From JBHIFB01 sp046760905 (GTDB lineage Bacteria; Gemmatimonadota; CAZMKB01), in assembly GCA_046760905.1 (NCBI GenBank), contig JBHIFB010000009.1, forward strand, positions 1 through 43,768: a DNA stretch of 43,768 bases, read 5' to 3'. Under the pieces are notes generated by a model. That model was not told the origin of the DNA and searched no databases. It saw only the letters and a program-made list of their open reading frames with translations. A program made the position numbers and the translations under genes. This document shows positions 15,001-24,615 of this stretch, in pieces (position 1 is the first letter of the stretch; each line of letters starts with the position of its first letter).

Positions 15001-17049
15001 TTGCTGTCAAATGAAAAGCTCGCCGCCCGCCTCAAGAATCTCAGTATAATAAGCGCGTTTCTCTTCATCGTGATAATCGTTCGCCTGGGAGATCTCCAGA
15101 TACTTCACCATGAGCATTACGCCCGTCTGGCGAAAAACCAGTACATTGAGAAGGTAAAGCTTGCCGGTGACAGAGGCACGATATACGACAGGCTGGGAGT
15201 TGGGCTTGCAGTTTCGAGGGATATCTTTTCTTTCTATGCCCAGCCCCCAAGAATAGAAGAACCTGTGAAAACCAGCAGGGCTCTCTCAAAAGTCCTCGGT
15301 AAGTCTGCCTCCTGGCTTGAGAAGAAGTGCGCATCTGAACGAGACTTCGAGTGGCTGGCACGGAGGGTCTCTCTCGAGAAAAAACGCCTGATATGTGATA
15401 TGGATCTTAAAGGGATATCCTGTCGGGTCGAAAAGGGAAGATACTATCCCCGCGGGAGCATGCTTGCCCAGGTCATGGGATTCTGCGGGTTGGATAATAT
15501 AGGCAGGTGGGGCCTCGAGGAAAGCCTGCAAGAATATCTGAAAGGGACCGAGGGGTGGGTGTACATGGTGAGGGATGCCTGCGGAAAAAGATATGTTGAC
15601 CTGAGCCTCCCGAAACAGCCACCGGTTCGCGGCTGCGATGTCATTCTCACGATAGACGCAAGGTTGCAGGAGATCGTTGAGATGATTCTCGAACGAACCG
15701 TGAGGGACACGAGGGCGAAAGGCGGTTCTGTTGTAGTAGTCGATCCACTAACGGGAGATGTCCTCGCCATGGCCAGTTTCCCCACGATCGATCTTTATGA
15801 AATCTGGCCTCCCGTCGATGAGGGAGTCTATAAGCCTCTGAAGAACAGGGCGACGATGGACACGTTCGAACCCGGCTCGACTTTCAAACTCATAAGCATG
15901 GCAGCCCTTCTGGAAAATGGAAAAGTCGACCCCGAGGAGCTCGTGTTCTGCGAGAACGGCAGCTACCACGTGGGCCGCAGGAAGATTGAGGATGTGCATC
16001 CGCATCGGTGGCTCACGGTGAAGGATGTTTTCGCCAAGTCGAGCAACATTGGGATGTCGAAACTCATCGTGAGGTTATCCGCCGAGGACCTGCACAAGAC
16101 CATCAAGGACTTCGGAATCGGGAGCCCGACCGGAGTAGAGTTTATATGCGAGGAGAAGGGCCTGTTGAACCAGCCGGGAGGCGAAGGCTGGTCGGGTTAT
16201 ACGATGCAGAGCCTCTCATACGGTCAGGAGGTTTCGGTCACAGCACTCCAGATGGCCATGGCATACTGCGCGGTTGCTAACGGAGGGGAACTCCTGGTCC
16301 CCCATGTTGTAAAGGAGATTAGGGGGCCGAACGGGAAACGCGTCTGGTCGTCTAGGAGGCAGGTGCTCTGGAACTCGATCACCGGTGAGACCGCCCTTGT
16401 GTTGAAGGACTTTCTCCGTGAGGTTGTTATAAGCGGGACAGGAATCAGCGCCGGGATCGGCATGATTCCAATTGCCGGGAAGACCGGTACAGCACAGAAG
16501 GCTGAGCCGGGTAGAGGATACGTGGACGGGAGGTACGTATCATCTTTTGCCGGCTTTTTCCCCTCCGATTCCCCCCGGGTCGTTATTCATGTCGTGATAG
16601 ATGAACCTGAAGAGAAACATTACGGAAGCGAGGTCGCAGCACCCGCGTTCAGAGAGATAGCCGAATCAATACTCCTGACGTGTCCTGATGTCATCGGCCC
16701 GGCAACCCTGGCCGGGATGGAAGGGATCAATATAGTAGAGAGCCAGGCAGGCGAAGAGTCCCTAGAACCCGAAAGGCAGCTTCCACCGGATGGACACGGT
16801 ACGACCCTCTTCGTACTACCGGCAGGATCCGGGAGCAGGCGACGACCAGCGACAGGGCAGGAAGTCGTTGTGATGCCGGATCTTTTGGGGCTCTCTCTCA
16901 GGGACGCAATGCGGGTGGTAAAAGACCGCGGGATAGGAGTTTCCATTTCCGGAAGCGGATTCGTGGTTAAGCAAAAGCCCGGTGCGGGCATGATCATACC
17001 GAGAGGCGAGGAATGCTACCTGAGATGCTCATCCATAGGGGAGGGATAG
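15001..17049 (+). CDS. ftsI: FtsI/PBP2-type septal transpeptidase with PASTA domain
   Basis: This 682-residue class B penicillin-binding protein has one N-terminal membrane span (about 12-32), a dimerisation domain, and a transpeptidase domain with all three active-site motifs: S293-T-F-K296 (catalytic Ser), S347-S-N349 and K494-T-G496. A C-terminal PASTA domain (about 620-682, VMPDLLGLSLRDAM) follows. It crosslinks peptidoglycan at the septum with FtsW. The PASTA tail makes it look like SpoVD or Gram-positive PBP2x, and is longer than proteobacterial FtsI. It starts at TTG 15001 with GGGGAGG 9 nt upstream. murE follows after one base. Confidence 0.95.
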   Translation: MLSNEKLAARLKNLSIISAFLFIVIIVRLGDLQILHHEHYARLAKNQYIEKVKLAGDRGTIYDRLGVGLAVSRDIFSFYAQPPRIEEPVKTSRALSKVLGKSASWLEKKCASERDFEWLARRVSLEKKRLICDMDLKGISCRVEKGRYYPRGSMLAQVMGFCGLDNIGRWGLEESLQEYLKGTEGWVYMVRDACGKRYVDLSLPKQPPVRGCDVILTIDARLQEIVEMILERTVRDTRAKGGSVVVVDPLTGDVLAMASFPTIDLYEIWPPVDEGVYKPLKNRATMDTFEPGSTFKLISMAALLENGKVDPEELVFCENGSYHVGRRKIEDVHPHRWLTVKDVFAKSSNIGMSKLIVRLSAEDLHKTIKDFGIGSPTGVEFICEEKGLLNQPGGEGWSGYTMQSLSYGQEVSVTALQMAMAYCAVANGGELLVPHVVKEIRGPNGKRVWSSRRQVLWNSITGETALVLKDFLREVVISGTGISAGIGMIPIAGKTGTAQKAEPGRGYVDGRYVSSFAGFFPSDSPRVVIHVVIDEPEEKHYGSEVAAPAFREIAESILLTCPDVIGPATLAGMEGINIVESQAGEESLEPERQLPPDGHGTTLFVLPAGSGSRRRPATGQEVVVMPDLLGLSLRDAMRVVKDRGIGVSISGSGFVVKQKPGAGMIIPRGEECYLRCSSIGEG

Positions 17050-17050
17050 T

Positions 17051-18523
17051 TTGAAGGCAGGTGAAATACTTAAAGGTATAATATGTCAGAAATCAGTCGG
17101 CGATCTTGATGTTAAGGTGCAGGGGGTGAGTTACGATTCGAGGGATGTCAAGCCTGGCGATATATTCTGCGCTATCCAGGGTTACGTGAAAGACGGCCAC
17201 TCTTTCGCCACCAGAGCGAAAGAAAAGGGCGCATCCTTACTCATACTCGAGCGGGAAGTGAACGGCGTTTCGCCTCCGTATGTGGTGGTGGAAGATTCGA
17301 GGAAAGCCCTCGCCATCATTTCGCAGAGAATATACGATTATCCCTCCAGAAGGCTTTTCGTAATCGGCATCACAGGTACAAATGGGAAGACTACTACCAG
17401 CTATCTCGTCCAGGCGGCTCTCAGAAACAGGTTCCCTCATAACGCGGTAATCGGAACGCTGGGAATCAGCTCCGGCACATCAGTAAAGCAGATCCTGCTC
17501 ACAACTCCTGAATCGGTTGATCTCGCGAAAGAGATGAGGGATTTTGTGAGGGAGGGTGTGGGGGCTGTGACGATGGAAGTTTCATCCCATTCCCTTGCCC
17601 TTAGCAGGGTCGATGGAGTTTCCTTTGACATTGCCGTCTTCACGAATCTCTCCCGTGACCATCTCGACTTTCATAAAGACTTCGATACATACGTGGAGAT
17701 GAAGCTACGACTATTCAGGGAACTGGAATCGAGCGGGAAGGATTCGATCGGGATCATCAATGCGGATGATCCATACGCAGATGAGTTCAAGAGGGCTTGC
17801 GGCGTGGACCATCTCACTTACAGCCTTAAAGATCCCCAGGCGGATGTCTTCGTCGAACGTTACTACCTCTCGACAGAGGGCACCTCGATAATCTTCAGAA
17901 CCGATTCCGGTAGGTATGAGTGTATCACTTCCCTTCTTGGGCGGTTCAACGTGCAGAATGCGGCCTGCGCATTTGCGGTGGGAAAAGCCGTGGGCATAGA
18001 TCCAGTCGAGGTAGTGAACGGTATCGAGTCCGTAAGGAAGCTGCGAGGGAGGTTCGAAAGGATAGAGGGTCCGGGATTCGAGATCTTTGTGGATTTCGCC
18101 CACACACCAGATGCGCTGCAGAATTTGCTTATAACGGCGCGAGAGCTTGCGCCCAGAAGAATAATACTCGTATTCGGTTGCGGTGGTAACAGGGACAAGA
18201 GTAAAAGGCCGTTGATGGGAGAGATCGGGGCCCGGCTTTCAGATGTGTTGATCATCACTTCAGACAACCCGAGAATGGAAGATCCTGATAAGATACTGGA
18301 TGACATAGAATCAGGAGCAAGGAGCATCAGGAGTGACTTGCGCCGTGTGACTTCGAGAAAGGATGCCATACGCGAAGCAATTACAATCGCCGAAGAGGGT
18401 GACATGGTGCTGATAGCCGGCAAGGGTCATGAGGAATATCAGATCATAGGTAAGAAACGCTATCCGTTCGATGACAAGATCGAAGTGTTGAAGATATTGA
18501 AAGAAATGAGTACAGAAGGGTGA
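17051..18523 (+). CDS. murE: MurE, UDP-MurNAc-tripeptide synthetase (meso-DAP type)
   Basis: This 490-residue cytoplasmic ligase has the ATP-binding loop GTNGKTTT (109-116), the central EVSSHSLALSRV block, the lysine expected to be carbamylated in YVEMKLRLF, and DNPR (405-408), which reads the free carboxyl of meso-diaminopimelate and separates DAP-adding from lysine-adding MurE. It adds the third amino acid to UDP-MurNAc-L-Ala-D-Glu. TTG start, with GGGAGG 6 nt upstream at the end of ftsI. Confidence 0.97.
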   Translation: MKAGEILKGIICQKSVGDLDVKVQGVSYDSRDVKPGDIFCAIQGYVKDGHSFATRAKEKGASLLILEREVNGVSPPYVVVEDSRKALAIISQRIYDYPSRRLFVIGITGTNGKTTTSYLVQAALRNRFPHNAVIGTLGISSGTSVKQILLTTPESVDLAKEMRDFVREGVGAVTMEVSSHSLALSRVDGVSFDIAVFTNLSRDHLDFHKDFDTYVEMKLRLFRELESSGKDSIGIINADDPYADEFKRACGVDHLTYSLKDPQADVFVERYYLSTEGTSIIFRTDSGRYECITSLLGRFNVQNAACAFAVGKAVGIDPVEVVNGIESVRKLRGRFERIEGPGFEIFVDFAHTPDALQNLLITARELAPRRIILVFGCGGNRDKSKRPLMGEIGARLSDVLIITSDNPRMEDPDKILDDIESGARSIRSDLRRVTSRKDAIREAITIAEEGDMVLIAGKGHEEYQIIGKKRYPFDDKIEVLKILKEMSTEG

Positions 18524-19893
18524 AAACCAAAGAGGTGAGAGACGCTATCAGACCCAGGTCAATCTCAGGATGCACCGGAGAGGTCGGTTACGAGGGGATC
18601 GCCATAGATTCCAGGCGAATCACCGGGGGGGAACTCTTCTTCGCCCTGCGCGGTGAGAGGACTGACGGTCACCTGTTCATCGAGGATGCGGTGGAGAGGG
18701 GTGCATCCGGTGTTGTGTGCGAAAGAGAGCCCACCTCGAGTGGAGAAGCTCAGGTGTTTGTCGTTGATGATGCTCTAACAGCCCTGACAGACATCGCGTC
18801 CTGGAAGAGGAATCGCTACGGCGGAAAGGTCGTTGCGGTTACAGGCTCGAACGGAAAAACCACAACGAAAGAGTTTATGAGCTCCGTCCTCGCGGAAAGA
18901 TACAATGTGCTTAAAAGCGAAGAAAATATGAACACCAAGATCGGTATATCAATGACTCTTTTCAAGCTTCATCATGCACATGACCTTCTCGTCCTCGAAA
19001 TGGGTACCAACCACAAAAGTGAAATCGCTTCTCTCACGGAACTGGTCAAGCCGCATGTAGGTGTAATCACGAATGTTGCTCCTGCTCATCTGGAAGGCCT
19101 GGGGAGTGTCCGTGCCATAATGGAGGAGAAAGGGAAGCTTCTCCAGATGCTCCCGCCGGAAGGCAGAGCCGTGGTGAACGGGGATGACAGCAAGCTTTTG
19201 AAATACACACGATCCCTTCCCATTCCGGTTTATACCTTTGGCGTTCGAAACGGGAATGATTTCAGGGCTACCGGTGTCGTACTCGATGGATTCGGGAGGC
19301 CTTCATTCATGATAGAGAAGGGATTGATCGTTAAACTTCCAGCTCTTGGTCTGCATAATGTAAGCAATGCCATGGCCGCTGTGGCGGTGGGCCATCTCAT
19401 GGGAATCCCCGGCCAGATGATAAAACACGGTCTTGAAGGAACCAGGATACCTGGTATGAGGACGGAACTTGTGGAGCACGATGGAATACGACTGCTGGTG
19501 GATTGCTACAACGCAAACCCCGTTTCCATGAAGATGTCCATTCGAACACTATGCAGCATCGAAGCCAGCAGAAGGATCGCGGTCCTAGGGCCGATGGCTG
19601 AGCTCGGGAAGCGAAGGAGAGCGCTGCACCTGAGGGTTGGCGGGGAGGTTGCCAGATCCGGTATAGACATTCTTATTGCGATCGGCAGGGAAGCAGCCGC
19701 CTACATCGAAGGTGCGAAGAGATGGTCAAGGCAAAACAGGCGGACTCCCCCCGAGCTCATCTTCACGGGGGATATCCATGCGGCCCATGTGATCCTGAGG
19801 GCACACCTGAGAGAGGGAGATCTAGTGTTGCTTAAGGCGTCGAGAACAGCCCGGTTAGAGCAACTCGCACATATGATAGGAGAAAAACGGTAG
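18520..19893 (+). CDS. murF: MurF, UDP-MurNAc-pentapeptide synthetase
   Basis: This 457-residue Mur ligase has GSNGKTTT (109-116), EMGTNHKSEI and the C-terminal DCYNANPVSMK block typical of MurF. It joins D-Ala-D-Ala to the tripeptide precursor in the cytoplasm. The GTG start overlaps the murE stop as GTGA, so the two are translationally coupled. No ddl gene for making D-Ala-D-Ala is present in the cluster. Confidence 0.96.
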   Translation: MKTKEVRDAIRPRSISGCTGEVGYEGIAIDSRRITGGELFFALRGERTDGHLFIEDAVERGASGVVCEREPTSSGEAQVFVVDDALTALTDIASWKRNRYGGKVVAVTGSNGKTTTKEFMSSVLAERYNVLKSEENMNTKIGISMTLFKLHHAHDLLVLEMGTNHKSEIASLTELVKPHVGVITNVAPAHLEGLGSVRAIMEEKGKLLQMLPPEGRAVVNGDDSKLLKYTRSLPIPVYTFGVRNGNDFRATGVVLDGFGRPSFMIEKGLIVKLPALGLHNVSNAMAAVAVGHLMGIPGQMIKHGLEGTRIPGMRTELVEHDGIRLLVDCYNANPVSMKMSIRTLCSIEASRRIAVLGPMAELGKRRRALHLRVGGEVARSGIDILIAIGREAAAYIEGAKRWSRQNRRTPPELIFTGDIHAAHVILRAHLREGDLVLLKASRTARLEQLAHMIGEKR

Positions 19894-19902
19894 GAATTCA
19901 GC

Positions 19903-20988
19903 ATGTTCTATCATCTGTTATTTCCACTGGCAAAATACCACATCATATTCAATGTGTTCAGATACATCACCTTCAGGGCAGCCTATGCCACCATCACGGC
20001 GCTCATCATAAGTTTCATTCTAGGACCGTGGCTCATAAGAATGCTTCGCAGAAAAAAGATGATCGAGATCATCGATGCCGACCTCCCTGCAAGGCACATG
20101 GAGAAGAAAGGCACGCCGACCATGGGAGGCATCTTCATCTTGATAGCCGTTATCGTTCCGACGCTTCTTTGGGCCGATCTCACGGACAGATACGTTCACC
20201 TGGTGCTCTTCTCAACCCTGTGGATGGGTGCTATCGGGATGCTTGATGATTACCTAAAGATAGTTAAGAGAAGATCGAAAGGGTTGATCGGCAGGTATAA
20301 ACTCGCAGGTCAGATAATGCTTGGACTCATCCTCGGTTTCATATTGAAAAACTATCCGCTGCACGATGGATTCGTCACCCTGACCAGCATCCCGTTCGTG
20401 AAAAGTCTGTTCATCGACCTGGGAATATTCTACATTCCATTCATCATACTGGTTATCGTTGGTACTTCGAATGCGGTGAATCTCACCGATGGCCTGGATG
20501 GTCTCGCAATCGGGGTTTCCGCATTCGCCTGCTTCTCTTTTGCCGGATTCAGCTACCTCCACGGACACGCCCAGTTCTCCAGATATCTCCAGATACTTTC
20601 TCTTCCCGGCAGTGGTGAGCTGACAATTTTCTGCATGAGTCTTGTTGGGGCATCGCTTGGGTTTCTCTGGTTCAACGCCCATCCGGCACAGGTATTCATG
20701 GGAGATACCGGCTCACTCGCCATCGGTGGCGCCCTGGCCACCCTTTCCATCCTACTCAAGGCCGAGCTCTTGCTCTTCATCGTCGGCGGTGTGTTCGTGA
20801 TCGAAGCCCTCTCGGTGTTGATTCAGGTTTTCATGTTCAGGTGGAAGGGGAAGAGGGTGTTCAGGATGGCGCCGATACACCATCATTTCGAGCTTTGTGG
20901 ATGGTCGGAATCCAAGGTTGTGGTGAGATTTTTCATAGTGGCAGGACTTTTCGCATTGATAGCCTTCAGCACATTGAAGATAAGGTGA
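19903..20988 (+). CDS. mraY: MraY, phospho-MurNAc-pentapeptide transferase
   Basis: This 361-residue integral membrane enzyme has about ten membrane spans. Family motifs are present: PTMGG (72-76), the catalytic Asp pair in DDYLK (D115, D116), NLTDGLDGLA, FMGDTGSLAIGG and the histidine-rich PIHHHFE. It moves phospho-MurNAc-pentapeptide from UDP to undecaprenyl phosphate to form lipid I. The ATG start lies 10 nt after murF. Its stop overlaps the murD ATG as TGATG. Confidence 0.97.
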   Translation: MFYHLLFPLAKYHIIFNVFRYITFRAAYATITALIISFILGPWLIRMLRRKKMIEIIDADLPARHMEKKGTPTMGGIFILIAVIVPTLLWADLTDRYVHLVLFSTLWMGAIGMLDDYLKIVKRRSKGLIGRYKLAGQIMLGLILGFILKNYPLHDGFVTLTSIPFVKSLFIDLGIFYIPFIILVIVGTSNAVNLTDGLDGLAIGVSAFACFSFAGFSYLHGHAQFSRYLQILSLPGSGELTIFCMSLVGASLGFLWFNAHPAQVFMGDTGSLAIGGALATLSILLKAELLLFIVGGVFVIEALSVLIQVFMFRWKGKRVFRMAPIHHHFELCGWSESKVVVRFFIVAGLFALIAFSTLKIR

Positions 20989-22355
20989 TGGAGCAAACTG
21001 TCAACATAACCGAAACCTCTCGCGTGCTCGTGATCGGACTGGCGAGGAGCGGTTTTGCGGCTGCGAAGCTGCTCCTCGAGAAGGGCTTCGATGTGAATGT
21101 CTCGGAGATGAGAGATGAGGAAGATATCGCAGGCAGAAGACAGGTGCTGGAATCTCTCGGGGCTCGTGTCGAGACGGGAACTCACTCCCAAGAGAGTCTG
21201 AACGGAGTGGACCTGGTCGTGGCGAGTCCGGGGGTTCCCGATGAGAATCCCCTCATCGAGGACGCGCTCTCAAGGGACATACCGATCATAGGAGAGCTCG
21301 AGCTTGCGTCGAGATATGCAGATGTGCCTATCATCGCAGTGACGGGAACTAATGGTAAAACAACGACGGCTTCCCTCATCGCGCATGTGTTGAAGAGTTC
21401 CGGGAGGCAAACGGTTCTGGCCGGGAATGTCGGTATCCCTCTCAGCTCTGTCCTTGATGAGGCAGAAAATTCCGATTGGCTGGTTCTCGAGGTCTCGAGC
21501 TACCAGCTCGCGAGAACAGTCACGTTTCATCCCCGGATATCGATCCTGCTCAACATATCGAGTGACCACCTCGACAGGTATCGATCTTTCGAGGAATATG
21601 TATCCCACAAGAAGCGTCTGTTCATGAATCAGACGGTAAAAGACACGGCCGTCTTGAATGGTGAGGAGGAGACCATCCGCTCGATCGCAGATACCCTCGA
21701 TGCAAAGGTACTGACCTTCAGCCGCCTGGGAGAGGTGAGGGAGGGAGCCTACCCTGACGGAGAGACAATCCGGCTTCGCACGCGTGACGCCCTGGTGTCC
21801 ATATGCAACATATCATCGATCCCGTTGCCTGGAAGGCATAACCTCCAGAATGTTCTTGCGGCCGTCTGTGCTCTTACCGCGGCAGGCTGTGAGCCCGATG
21901 AGTTGCAGAGAGGTATCCAGAATTTCGTTGGGCTTCCTCACCGGTTGGAGGAGCTGGGGACATTCCGCGGCATCAGGTTCGTGAACGACTCGAAAGCCAC
22001 GAACGTCTCCTCAACGTCCCATGCGGTGGATAGTTTCAGGGAACCTGTGATCCTAATCATGGGAGGAAGGCATAAGGGTGAACCTTACACCGGTCTCATC
22101 CCAATTATGCAGAACAAGGTGAAGCACCTGGTAGTCATCGGAGAAGCCGCGCCACTCATCGAAAGGGATCTGTCGGAAGCGGTCGAGACGAGCAGAGCTA
22201 CTGATCTTGAGAGTGCATTCCATACGGCGCTGAAACACGCTTCCAGCGGTGACGTAGTGCTTCTTTCTCCAGGATGCTCGAGCTTCGATATGTTCGAAAA
22301 TTATGAGGAGCGAGGTGAAACCTTCAGAGGATTCGTCTATGGTCTCAGAGAGTAG
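20988..22355 (+). CDS. murD: MurD, UDP-MurNAc-L-alanine:D-glutamate ligase
   Basis: This 455-residue ligase has the N-terminal Rossmann block VLVIGLARSGFAAA, GTNGKTTT (120-127), NISSDHLDRY and the C-terminal NDSKATN. It adds D-glutamate to UDP-MurNAc-L-Ala. The frame is open upstream into mraY, but the ATG at 20988 overlaps the mraY stop (TGATG) and fits the family N-terminus. Confidence 0.96.
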   Translation: MEQTVNITETSRVLVIGLARSGFAAAKLLLEKGFDVNVSEMRDEEDIAGRRQVLESLGARVETGTHSQESLNGVDLVVASPGVPDENPLIEDALSRDIPIIGELELASRYADVPIIAVTGTNGKTTTASLIAHVLKSSGRQTVLAGNVGIPLSSVLDEAENSDWLVLEVSSYQLARTVTFHPRISILLNISSDHLDRYRSFEEYVSHKKRLFMNQTVKDTAVLNGEEETIRSIADTLDAKVLTFSRLGEVREGAYPDGETIRLRTRDALVSICNISSIPLPGRHNLQNVLAAVCALTAAGCEPDELQRGIQNFVGLPHRLEELGTFRGIRFVNDSKATNVSSTSHAVDSFREPVILIMGGRHKGEPYTGLIPIMQNKVKHLVVIGEAAPLIERDLSEAVETSRATDLESAFHTALKHASSGDVVLLSPGCSSFDMFENYEERGETFRGFVYGLRE

Positions 22356-23508
22356 GAGGAGAAAGACATCCCACGGGAGGGGACGCAAGGATTACGGAAA
22401 GAGCCTAGTCCTGCTAACGATGGTCCTCGTAGTAGCCGGTCTCGTGGTCGTATACAGCGCAACAGCCCACATCTCAAAGGATATAACAGGAGATACCGAA
22501 CGTTTGTTCATGCGCCAGGCGGAGAAAGCACTGTTCGGGATCCTTCTCATGATAGGGATCTCGAGACTGGATTACAGGAAGTGGGGTAGGCTATCGAAGT
22601 TTCTCCTCTGGGTTTCATTTGCGCTTCTGCTTGGACTTCTGATCCTTCCGGAGGGCCACTTCCTGCTGGGACCATCCCGTTCGGTGAGCGCCCGAAGATG
22701 GTATAACATTTTCGGACTATCCGTCCAGCCTTCAGAGTTCGCCAGATTCGCTGTCATAGTATGGGCGGCGGATACCGCGGTGAGAAAGGGCAGGTCGATT
22801 GAAAAGTTTGTGAAGGGCACTCTCCCCTTCATCATAGTGATGGCTGTAATCTCCTTCCTTGTAGTTATTGAACCTGACCTCTCCCAGGCAATTCTGATAT
22901 CGCTGTCCCTTCTTGCGTTACTTTATCTAGCCGGCTCGAGATCGGTCCACATCATATCCATTATCCTTGTGGGGATCGTGGTTTTCTTCATCTTCTGCAG
23001 GATGGAGCCGTACCGGTGGAAGCGAGTCAAAGACCATCTGGGTCTCTCGGAGAGCAGCGAGGAAGTCGGCTACCAGGGCAGGCAGTCGCGCATCGCAATC
23101 GGATCAGGAGGCATAATCGGCGCTGGTGGAGGGGCGGGGAAGCAGAAGCTGAAATATCTTCCCGAGGCTCATAAGGATTTCATATTCGCAATCATCGGTG
23201 AGGAGTTCGGTTTCATCGGAGCCGCACTGCTCGTGATGGGGTATGCATATTTTGGATACCTGGGCTTGAGGATAGCACGCACTGCAAAGGATCGATTCGG
23301 CTTCTACCTATCCTCAGGACTCGTTGTGATGATAATACTTGGAGCGACTCTCAACATGCTGGTTGTGACTGTTATCTTCCCGGCCACCGGCCTCACTCTC
23401 CCATTCATCAGCTACGGAGGAAGCTCCCTTGTCGTAAGTCTCATGAGCGTCGGCGTTCTGAGGAACATCGCGCGTGTGTCAAGGGGGGTGTCCGGCAGGA
23501 GGGAATGA
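22339..23508 (+). CDS. ftsW: FtsW, septal peptidoglycan glycosyltransferase (SEDS)
   Basis: This 389-residue membrane protein has a basic N-terminus and about ten spans, with SEDS motifs: YSATAH in TM1, SARRWYNIFGLSVQPSEFAR, PDLSQA, and PEAHKDFIFAIIGEEFGFIG, which contains the conserved Asp region needed for polymerisation. LTLPFISYGGSS is near the C-terminus. It polymerises lipid II with FtsI. I chose the ATG at 22339 (AGAGG 8 nt before), which overlaps the end of murD by 17 nt; an ATG at 22303 lacks a ribosome site. Confidence 0.96.
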   Translation: MVSESRRRKTSHGRGRKDYGKSLVLLTMVLVVAGLVVVYSATAHISKDITGDTERLFMRQAEKALFGILLMIGISRLDYRKWGRLSKFLLWVSFALLLGLLILPEGHFLLGPSRSVSARRWYNIFGLSVQPSEFARFAVIVWAADTAVRKGRSIEKFVKGTLPFIIVMAVISFLVVIEPDLSQAILISLSLLALLYLAGSRSVHIISIILVGIVVFFIFCRMEPYRWKRVKDHLGLSESSEEVGYQGRQSRIAIGSGGIIGAGGGAGKQKLKYLPEAHKDFIFAIIGEEFGFIGAALLVMGYAYFGYLGLRIARTAKDRFGFYLSSGLVVMIILGATLNMLVVTVIFPATGLTLPFISYGGSSLVVSLMSVGVLRNIARVSRGVSGRRE

Positions 23509-23514
23509 CGTGAT

Positions 23515-24615
23515 ATGATGATCATATTTGCAGCAGGTGGAACAGGAGGTCACTTCATTCCCGCAATGAGCGTTGCCAGGGAGATAAGGAAGGCGAATCC
23601 AGATGCCCGACTCCTCTTCATGGGAACCGGCAAGCGATTCGAGCTCGAGGCGTGCAGGAAGGAGAGCATGGAACACTTGAAAGTCCCCTCTGGTCCGTTA
23701 AGAAGGGGAACGGTTCTGGCGAATCTCATGCTGCCTTTCGAAACCATGCTGGGGACCCTCTATTGTGCTGGAAAGATGATAAGGATGAGACCTGATACGC
23801 TGGTGAGCATGGGAGGATATCCGAGCGTTCCTCCATTCTTTTCGGCACTCTTGCTCGGAGTTCCCACAATCGTCCACGAACAGAATGCGGAGCCCGGCAT
23901 TGCCTCGAGGTTGGAAGCCCTTTTCTGCGAGGAAACCTGTCTCAGCTATGATATCTCCATGATGTATATAAGGGGTAAAGGGAAGGTGTCAGTCACCGGC
24001 AATCCGGCGACACCATCCCGCGAGGAAGTGGATGAGGCGAGAAGGAAAAGGAAGCGGAAGGGATTTAATCTGCTGGTCATGGGAGGTAGTCAGGGCGCTC
24101 ACGCCATCAACGAGGTTGTAACGAGATACCTGATCGAGGCCGGCACCGTCTCCTGGGGGAGAGTGTATTTCCAGACCGGATACAGTGATTACGAGCGTGT
24201 TAAAGGCCTGCTCGCGGGAGTTGGGGATTCAGTCCTCATAGAGCCATTCTTCCATGATATGAGGGAAGTCTATTCACAGGTAGATGTCGCCGTCACGAGG
24301 GCGGGGGCCACGACAATCGCCGAATTGTCCGGCTGGGGAATCCCGGCCGTGCTCATTCCCTATCCTTTCTCAACGGGAGGGCACCAGAAGAAGAATGCAC
24401 AGATGATGGAAGCGGGAGGAGCCGCCTGTGTCGTTGAACAGTCGCTTTTCAATCACAGGAGGCTTGCGAGGCTTCTGGACGAAATTACGAGGGATCCCAA
24501 AAGGTGGAAAAAGATGTCTGAGTCGTCATCGAAGATGGCTCGGCCCGAAGCTGCCCGGGATATTGCCCTGAAGGTACTAAACATGTCGAGCACCGAACGG
24601 AGGAGGTGGTGGTGA
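23515..24615 (+). CDS. murG: MurG, lipid II synthase
   Basis: A GT-B glycosyltransferase of 366 residues. Motifs are AAGGTGGHFIPAMSVA at the N-terminus, HEQNAEPG, VMGGSQGAHAIN at the start of the second Rossmann domain, and TRAGATTIAEL with the UDP-GlcNAc-binding region. It adds GlcNAc to lipid I on the inner face of the membrane. Its TGA overlaps the murC GTG at 24612. Confidence 0.96.
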   Translation: MMIIFAAGGTGGHFIPAMSVAREIRKANPDARLLFMGTGKRFELEACRKESMEHLKVPSGPLRRGTVLANLMLPFETMLGTLYCAGKMIRMRPDTLVSMGGYPSVPPFFSALLLGVPTIVHEQNAEPGIASRLEALFCEETCLSYDISMMYIRGKGKVSVTGNPATPSREEVDEARRKRKRKGFNLLVMGGSQGAHAINEVVTRYLIEAGTVSWGRVYFQTGYSDYERVKGLLAGVGDSVLIEPFFHDMREVYSQVDVAVTRAGATTIAELSGWGIPAVLIPYPFSTGGHQKKNAQMMEAGGAACVVEQSLFNHRRLARLLDEITRDPKRWKKMSESSSKMARPEAARDIALKVLNMSSTERRRWW

